The position numbers and the translations under genes are program-made. The notes under the pieces are model-generated. The model made no database searches, had not been told where the DNA came from, and saw only the letters and a program-made list of their open reading frames with translations. From the NCBI GenBank assembly GCA_902515765.1, contig CABXVZ010000007.1, forward strand, positions 1 through 51,354: a DNA stretch of 51,354 nucleotides. Reading direction: 5' to 3'. Source of the DNA: an uncultured Alphaproteobacteria bacterium (lineage in GTDB: Bacteria; Pseudomonadota; Alphaproteobacteria; HIMB59). Below are positions 46,668 through 51,354 of this stretch, one piece after another; within the stretch, counting starts at the first letter, position 1; each line of letters opens with the position of its first letter.

Positions 46668-47312
46668 TTAATAATTTTTAAGAACGCTAAAATAGAATAG
46701 TTTATGATTTTTGTCTAAGGCTTTTTTTTCAAATTTCGTATTTAAAGCATTGAATTCATTATATTTCCAAGAATCTGGGCCTATATCTTTAATTATATAG
46801 TTAAATTGATTCATTAATATTAGTGCTTCAAGAAAATAATCTGAGTGGTCCGTGGCGAAATGAATGAAGCCTTTTTTTTTCAATTTCTTTGAAAGGTCTT
46901 CTATTAGTGGGGCATTAAAAGTTCTTCTTTTTTTATGTCTATTTTTTGGCCAAGGGTCTGGAAAAAAAACCCTGATACCATTAAAATAATTATTTGGGAT
47001 AAAAGGAAGGATGTCTTGTATATTTAAATGAAAAACTAATAAATTTTTTAATTTATTATCAATAGAATTTCTAATAGCTCTCAAGACACCATCAGCAAAA
47101 ATATCACATCCTATAAAATTAGTTTGAGGATTATTTTTGGCATCTTCGCTGATCTTTTCTCCATCGCCAATGCCTATTTCTAATACTCGAGGTGTTTTGA
47201 TATTTTTAAATATAGAAGTTGAGGGAAGAAGTAATTTATCTTGGAGATACTCCAATCTGGCAAAAGATTTTCCTTTTTTTCTTCCAAAGTATTTATTTTT
47301 TGATTCGAACAT
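46668..47312 (-). CDS. trmB: tRNA (guanine-N7-)-methyltransferase TrmB
   Basis: TrmB methylates G46 in tRNA variable loops. This 214-residue form has the SAM motif VLEIGIGDGEKI, FIGCDIFADGVLRA and the family-specific RVFFPDPWPKNRHKKRR, followed by the C-terminal FATDHSDYF. The ATG at 47312 is preceded by TTGGAGGTAG at good spacing. A longer frame would start at the TTG that forms part of this ribosome site, which I reject. It overlaps the end of lnt by 20 bp. A terminator follows it. Confidence 0.94.
   Translation of the reverse strand: MFESKNKYFGRKKGKSFARLEYLQDKLLLPSTSIFKNIKTPRVLEIGIGDGEKISEDAKNNPQTNFIGCDIFADGVLRAIRNSIDNKLKNLLVFHLNIQDILPFIPNNYFNGIRVFFPDPWPKNRHKKRRTFNAPLIEDLSKKLKKKGFIHFATDHSDYFLEALILMNQFNYIIKDIGPDSWKYNEFNALNTKFEKKALDKNHKLFYFSVLKNY
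46689..46717 (-). promoter_or_regulatory. Candidate nusA promoter inside the trmB 3' end
   Basis: TAGACA (46717-46712) and TATTTT (46694-46689) on the minus strand are spaced by exactly 17 bases. Transcription would start near 46682, giving a leader of about 67 bases that contains the terminator. The -10 is only a moderate match. Confidence 0.35.
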
Positions 47313-48771
47313 AGAAAAAGCTACCTCCAAAGATTAAAAATAGAAGAAGCATAATAATATTTAGAGTTGATGGACAGAAAGTGGTTGATTGATTGATTGG
47401 ATAATTGTAATAGAGAAAATCTTTTTTATCATTTGAAATACTTTCAATAATATTTCCCTTTTTGTCAATAATTGCAGAAATTCCTGAAGGTGTAGATCTG
47501 ACTAAAGTTTTACCGAACTCAACGCTCCTCAATAAAGAATTAGCTAAATGCTGTTGTGGTCCGTACCACTTACCAAACCATGAATCATTTGATATTTGTA
47601 AAACTAAGTTAGATTGACATATATTTTTATTAATATGCTTATAGTAAAAAATGGACTCAAAACAAATCATAGGTACTGCCTTAATATTTTTTGGTAAGTT
47701 TATGAGAGATTGGCCATCTCCTGGGATATAATTCATACCTAAGTTTAGAAAACGACTCAAAAGTGGTTTAACCCAAGGTACATACTCGCCAAATAAAACG
47801 AGTTTTTGTTTATCATAATGTTGATTAATTTTGCCTTGATGGTCTATGACAAAAAAGCGATTAAATAATTGATTATTTTCAATAGCACTGGAGCCTACTA
47901 TCAATTTTTGATCTTTATCTAAAATACCCCCTAATCTGCTTAAAAGTCCGGGTCTATTATTCAAATCAATAGGCAAAGATCCTTCAGGCCAAATAATTAA
48001 ATCAACATTGGAGGTTTTGCCGAGAGCAAGAAGTGTTAACTCTTCATATTTTTGAAAGTTGTCAAGAACATCAAAGTCAGTCAAGGACTCATATATGCTA
48101 GGTTGAATTAATAAAATGTCTAAAGAATTTTCTATATTTTTGACATTAGGTTTTTTTCCCAAAAAACCTGATAAAAAAATTACTAAAATAAGGAAACTAA
48201 TACTAAACGATAATTTTTTTTTAAGTCTTATTAGTGAATAGAGCATTAAACCAATACCTAAATGAATAATTACTCCCAGACCATAGACTCCCACGAAGGG
48301 AAGAGATTTTAAGACCCATAAGTTTTTATAATAAATTATAGCAGAGGGATTCCAAGGAAAGCCGCCCATTAGAAATTCTTTTAAAAGTTCTACAATACTT
48401 AAACTTAAAGGAAGCAAGAAAAATTTTAATTGTGAGTTATGAAATATTTTTAAAACAATATTAATTACAGAAAAGCTTAAAAAAGAGATAAATGAAGCCA
48501 ACAATAATATTAAGATAATGCCTAAAAATAAATAGCCTAGTCCCCCTGAATAAAAAGATTGAATTATCCAGCTTAAGCTAATGAAATTAATTATGAAAAA
48601 AAAAGTAAATATAATCTTCTTGGAAAAATTTACTTTAGCTGTGAGAGAAAATAAAAATAAGCTTAATCCTGCCCAATAAAATATAGAAACACCAAATGGA
48701 GGGAGAGAAAATAAAATTAAAATAGAACAAAATGATATTAAGAAAAAAGGTCTTAGAATTAAAAAATTCAA
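47293..48771 (-). CDS. lnt: Apolipoprotein N-acyltransferase
   Basis: Lnt (492 aa) adds the third acyl chain to lipoproteins at the periplasmic face of the inner membrane. About six hydrophobic helices fill the first 210 residues, then a nitrilase-like domain, then a final helix (IIMLLLFLIFGGSFFYV). The catalytic triad is visible as Glu in LIIWPEGSLP, Lys in YDKQKLVLFGEYVPW and Cys in PMICFESIF. It lies one base after corC, and its end overlaps trmB. Confidence 0.95.
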   Translation of the reverse strand: MNFLILRPFFLISFCSILILFSLPPFGVSIFYWAGLSLFLFSLTAKVNFSKKIIFTFFFIINFISLSWIIQSFYSGGLGYLFLGIILILLLASFISFLSFSVINIVLKIFHNSQLKFFLLPLSLSIVELLKEFLMGGFPWNPSAIIYYKNLWVLKSLPFVGVYGLGVIIHLGIGLMLYSLIRLKKKLSFSISFLILVIFLSGFLGKKPNVKNIENSLDILLIQPSIYESLTDFDVLDNFQKYEELTLLALGKTSNVDLIIWPEGSLPIDLNNRPGLLSRLGGILDKDQKLIVGSSAIENNQLFNRFFVIDHQGKINQHYDKQKLVLFGEYVPWVKPLLSRFLNLGMNYIPGDGQSLINLPKNIKAVPMICFESIFYYKHINKNICQSNLVLQISNDSWFGKWYGPQQHLANSLLRSVEFGKTLVRSTPSGISAIIDKKGNIIESISNDKKDFLYYNYPINQSTTFCPSTLNIIMLLLFLIFGGSFFYVRIKK

Positions 48772-48772
48772 A

Positions 48773-49600
48773 CTATTGGGGTTTTAGTCCATGAACAACT
48801 ACTTCAAGAATTTTTCTAGAAGAAACTTTGTGTATGGTAAAAGAAAGTTTTTTATTAATTGTAAATTTTTCTTTTTTCTTAGGGATGCGCCCTGCTAAAT
48901 TAAAGATAATTCCCCCTATTGTTCCTACATCTTCTTTTAAATCTTCAGGAATGAGTACATCAAACTCTCTCTCAAAATCATCTACGAGCATTGCTGCATC
49001 CATAATTAAATTTTTATTACTCTGGCGATAAAGAGGAGCTTCCTCTGAGTCATGCTCGTCTTCTATCTCACCCACTATTTCCTCAACAAGATCTTCAATG
49101 GTCACTAAACCTGCTACACTATTAAATTCATCCATGACAATGGCTAGGTGGATATTTTGTTTTTTCATTTTCTGTAGGAGGTTAAAGACAGGAGTTGCAG
49201 AGGGAATATAGATAACCTCTCTTAAAAGACTCTTAATATTGAGTGATTTATTATTGATTTTCTTGAAGATATCCTTGATATGGACCATACCCAGACAGTT
49301 TTCTAAATCTTCATTTACAACAGGCATTCTAGAATGGGCCTCTTTATTAATTATTTTTATAAGGTTAATTTTATCAATTTTTTGATCAAGATAGATAATC
49401 TCGCCTCTTGGTACCATGACATCATCCACAGTCTTTTTGTGTACTTTTAAGAGATTATTAAATATTTTCTTTTCTTCATTCTTAGCAATTCCAGAGCTGT
49501 CCGAATTCGAAGATATTAAGTCAATAATTTGTTTTTTGAACTTGTCTTCTTGAATTAAGTCTTTGACAAGTTTGATAGCAAGATTTTTTTTAATCTTCAT
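48773..49600 (-). CDS. corC: CBS-domain protein of the HlyC/CorC family
   Basis: This 275-residue cytoplasmic protein has two CBS domains starting VMVPRGEIIYLD (residue 60 region) and IPSATPVFNLLQKM, with IVMDEFNSVAGLVTIEDLVEEIVGEIEDEHD between the second CBS and the C-terminal transporter-associated domain. It is the YbeX type without a DUF21 membrane part. The historic link to cobalt/magnesium efflux is weak; recent data on YbeX connect it to ribosome metabolism, which fits its ybeY and phoH neighbours. It overlaps ybeY by 11 bp. Confidence 0.92.
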   Translation of the reverse strand: MKIKKNLAIKLVKDLIQEDKFKKQIIDLISSNSDSSGIAKNEEKKIFNNLLKVHKKTVDDVMVPRGEIIYLDQKIDKINLIKIINKEAHSRMPVVNEDLENCLGMVHIKDIFKKINNKSLNIKSLLREVIYIPSATPVFNLLQKMKKQNIHLAIVMDEFNSVAGLVTIEDLVEEIVGEIEDEHDSEEAPLYRQSNKNLIMDAAMLVDDFEREFDVLIPEDLKEDVGTIGGIIFNLAGRIPKKKEKFTINKKLSFTIHKVSSRKILEVVVHGLKPQ

Positions 49601-50039
49601 GTACGGGTTTTAATCCTATAAATTTCATAAACATATTTTCTAGAAATCTCATATTACTTCTTGATTGTCTATCATAGTGCGAATATCCAAATAAGTGAAG
49701 TAAACCGTGGCTCACTAACATAAAAAAACTTTGTGAATTAATAGTATTATTTTTGTTAAAAATGTAGCTATCGGCAATAGCAATATCACCTGAGGCTATT
49801 TCATCAGAAAAGGATAATACATCTGTGACCTTATTTTTTTTTCTAAATTCTTTATTCAAAGATTTTATTTCATCATTAGAGACAATTTTAATTGTAATTG
49901 AGGTTTGGTTTTCATTTAAATGAAGTGGTTGAAAATATTCAGATAGTTTTTTCAGTCTTCCTTTAGAATTATTGAGAAATTTTTTAAGTTGGCTGTTACC
50001 AATAAATTCTATAACAAATTTTTTATTTTTAATTTTCAA
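49590..50039 (-). CDS. ybeY: Endoribonuclease YbeY (16S rRNA maturation)
   Basis: YbeY (149 aa) is a metal-dependent endoribonuclease in 16S rRNA 3' processing and ribosome quality control. The zinc motif is VSHGLLHLFGYSHYD near residue 110, preceded by the family-typical NKEFRKKNKVTDVLSFS. It sits between phoH and corC in the canonical order. Confidence 0.95.
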   Translation of the reverse strand: MKIKNKKFVIEFIGNSQLKKFLNNSKGRLKKLSEYFQPLHLNENQTSITIKIVSNDEIKSLNKEFRKKNKVTDVLSFSDEIASGDIAIADSYIFNKNNTINSQSFFMLVSHGLLHLFGYSHYDRQSRSNMRFLENMFMKFIGLKPVHED

Positions 50040-50041
50040 AT

Positions 50042-50998
50042 TTACTTATCGTATGCGTTTATAATTTTTTCCACTAAAGTATGACGGCAGACATCACTAC
50101 TATTTAAATGAACAAAGCCAATATCTTTTACTTTTTCTAATTTTTCCATGGCATCTTGCATGCCACTCTTAGCATTATGAGGTAAATCTTTTTGGCTCAG
50201 GTCTCCTGTAATAACCATTTTAGAATTTTGTCCTAATCTTGTAAGAAACATTTTCATTTGAGTAGAAAGAGTATTTTGTGCTTCATCAAGAATGATGAAA
50301 GATTTATTTAATGTTCTCCCTCTCATAAATGCTAAAGGAGCTATTTCTATTAAATTATTCATCATTTTTCGGTCTATTTCCTCTACAGGCATCATTTCAT
50401 AGAGCGCGTCATATAAAGGACGAAGATAAGGATCAATTTTTTCTTTCATATCTCCAGGAAGGAATCCTAATCTCTCCCCTGCCTCCACTGCTGGTCTTGA
50501 TAGAATTAATCTATTAATTTTGCCCTCTACAAAAAGACTTACGGCATAAGCCACAGCTAAATAAGTTTTTCCAGTACCGGCAGGTCCTACAGCAAAAACA
50601 ATATCCTTAGATCTCATCAGTTTTAAGAAAATTTCTTGATTCTTGGTTTTAGGGTAAATTGTTTTTAATTTAGTGGTAATTTGATATTTCTGATCTTGTT
50701 CAATTTGTTCTTTAATATAAGCAGGCTTAGCTAAATCAATATTATTTTCAATTTCTTCTGCAGAGATATCTTTGTTTTTTAACTTCACGTATAAACCCTG
50801 AATAACATAATAGGCTTTTTCAACAGGATCTCTACTTCCTTTAATAGAGAGAAAGTTTCCTCGAGTATAAAGCTTTACCTTAAATTTATCCTCTAAGACT
50901 TTTAAGTTTTTATCATGGTAGCCAAATAAGCTTGATAGAAATTGATTATCATCAAACTCTAATTGTTTTTGATGGGAAGAAATATTAGCCGTAGCCAT
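50042..50998 (-). CDS. ybeZ: PhoH-like ATPase (YbeZ)
   Basis: This P-loop ATPase (318 aa) has an N-terminal KH-like nucleic-acid-binding region, Walker A FAVGPAGTGKTYLAVAYA (about residue 137) and Walker B FIILDEAQNTLSTQMKMFLTRLG. It partners with YbeY in rRNA metabolism, possibly as a helicase. The ATG overlaps the miaB stop (TAATG), so both are translated from one message. Confidence 0.93.
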   Translation of the reverse strand: MATANISSHQKQLEFDDNQFLSSLFGYHDKNLKVLEDKFKVKLYTRGNFLSIKGSRDPVEKAYYVIQGLYVKLKNKDISAEEIENNIDLAKPAYIKEQIEQDQKYQITTKLKTIYPKTKNQEIFLKLMRSKDIVFAVGPAGTGKTYLAVAYAVSLFVEGKINRLILSRPAVEAGERLGFLPGDMKEKIDPYLRPLYDALYEMMPVEEIDRKMMNNLIEIAPLAFMRGRTLNKSFIILDEAQNTLSTQMKMFLTRLGQNSKMVITGDLSQKDLPHNAKSGMQDAMEKLEKVKDIGFVHLNSSDVCRHTLVEKIINAYDK

Positions 50999-51354
50999 TA
51001 AGCTCTTTCACCTATAAGTGAATGCATTTTAACAGCTTTGATTTGAACTGGAATAATTTGGCCAATATGATTTTCTTCTCCTTCAAGAGCAACGCTTTGG
51101 TTAAACTCCGATTTTCCTTTTATCTGTCCTTCAAGTTTACCAGCACCATCAATTAAAACTTTGACAGTTTTTGTAATAAAATTTCTATTGTATTCCATTT
51201 GTTGCTCATCCAACAGCTCTTGCGTAATAGCAAGCCTTTCATCAAGTATGTCCTTATTGATTTCCTCTTTGTTTGCAGCGGGTGTTCCCGGACGAGGACT
51301 ATATTTAAAAGAATATGAATTCATGTATTTTATACGTCTAATTAGATCAAGTGT
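50998..51354 (-). CDS. miaB: tRNA-2-methylthio-N6-dimethylallyladenosine synthase MiaB, partial
   Basis: Only the last 118 residues are inside the window; the open frame runs off the right edge (TLDLIRRIKY precedes the internal Met at 51324). The piece has the end of the radical-SAM barrel, including YSFKYSPRPGTPA, a typical MiaB signature, and then the C-terminal TRAM RNA-binding domain (KVLIDGAGKLEGQIKG...HIGQIIPVQI). MiaB adds the methylthio group to i6A37 in tRNAs reading UNN codons. The iron-sulfur Cys motifs lie outside the window. Confidence 0.93.
   Translation of the reverse strand, partial: TLDLIRRIKYMNSYSFKYSPRPGTPAANKEEINKDILDERLAITQELLDEQQMEYNRNFITKTVKVLIDGAGKLEGQIKGKSEFNQSVALEGEENHIGQIIPVQIKAVKMHSLIGERA

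Noticed and set aside
47313..47330. Longer trmB start at TTG 47330
   Set aside because: The bases TTGGAGG form the ribosome-binding site of the ATG at 47312, which also gives the family-typical N-terminus.

Overview
The window is chromosomal DNA, about one third G+C, from a small-genome alphaproteobacterium. Coding density is very high. Genes overlap by a few bases or sit 0-3 bp apart, and convergent genes meet with almost no space. Alphaproteobacterial markers include a RegB/RegA redox two-component pair with its diagnostic motifs, a tsaE-amgK-murU-trxA cluster, fabA-fabB-fabI, and a miaB-phoH-ybeY-corC-lnt block followed by nusA-infB-rbfA-truB-rpsO-pnp. Low G+C, gene loss from conserved clusters and a sugar ABC transporter with a deoxysugar-type kinase and aldolase fit a streamlined marine lineage such as HIMB59/AEGEAN-169 or a SAR11-like relative. 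That placement is inference. No tRNA, rRNA, transposon, prophage or CRISPR array was seen.

Layout. (1) 1-5282: a CUT1-type sugar ABC transporter (two permeases and a binding protein, minus strand), divergent from a class II aldolase and an FGGY sugar kinase. The 237-bp gap between them holds several dyads. (2) 5297-8923: a PQQ aldose dehydrogenase, a double-CDGSH Fe-S protein, a thioredoxin-reductase-like ferredoxin-NADP reductase and a Rieske oxygenase. (3) 9098-16114: a putative methyltransferase, then the minus-strand run adenosine kinase, ahcY, metK, tsaE, amgK, murU, trxA. This run couples SAM/SAH recycling to tRNA t6A and cell-wall recycling genes. (4) 16415-20980: nrdA, nrdB, glutaredoxin and DUF924, behind a promoter with two NrdR boxes and a nearby CRP/FNR-like palindrome. 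(5) 20982-32747: dnaA-dnaN-recF-gyrB-regB-regA-polA on the minus strand, preceded by rpsT and mutM. (6) 32746-38278: ubiE, coaC, coaB, dut, a ThiF/MoeB protein, fabA, fabB and fabI on the plus strand. (7) 38264-51354: a DEAD-box helicase and the long translation/RNA block up to miaB, which runs off the right edge.

No unmistakably new multi-gene system is visible; most genes are housekeeping. The most informative oddities are: a CoaBC protein cut in two by one in-frame stop codon; a MutM that has lost all four zinc-finger cysteines; a ribonucleotide reductase small subunit with Glu for Asp at the first metal ligand but an intact radical Tyr; a textbook terminator in the short leader of nusA, suggesting attenuation by NusA itself; mutM and ubiE sharing overlapping divergent start codons; and a Rieske oxygenase with a bridging Glu, suggesting a quaternary-amine substrate. 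Regulatory DNA is scarce, so the few dyads found are likely to be meaningful.
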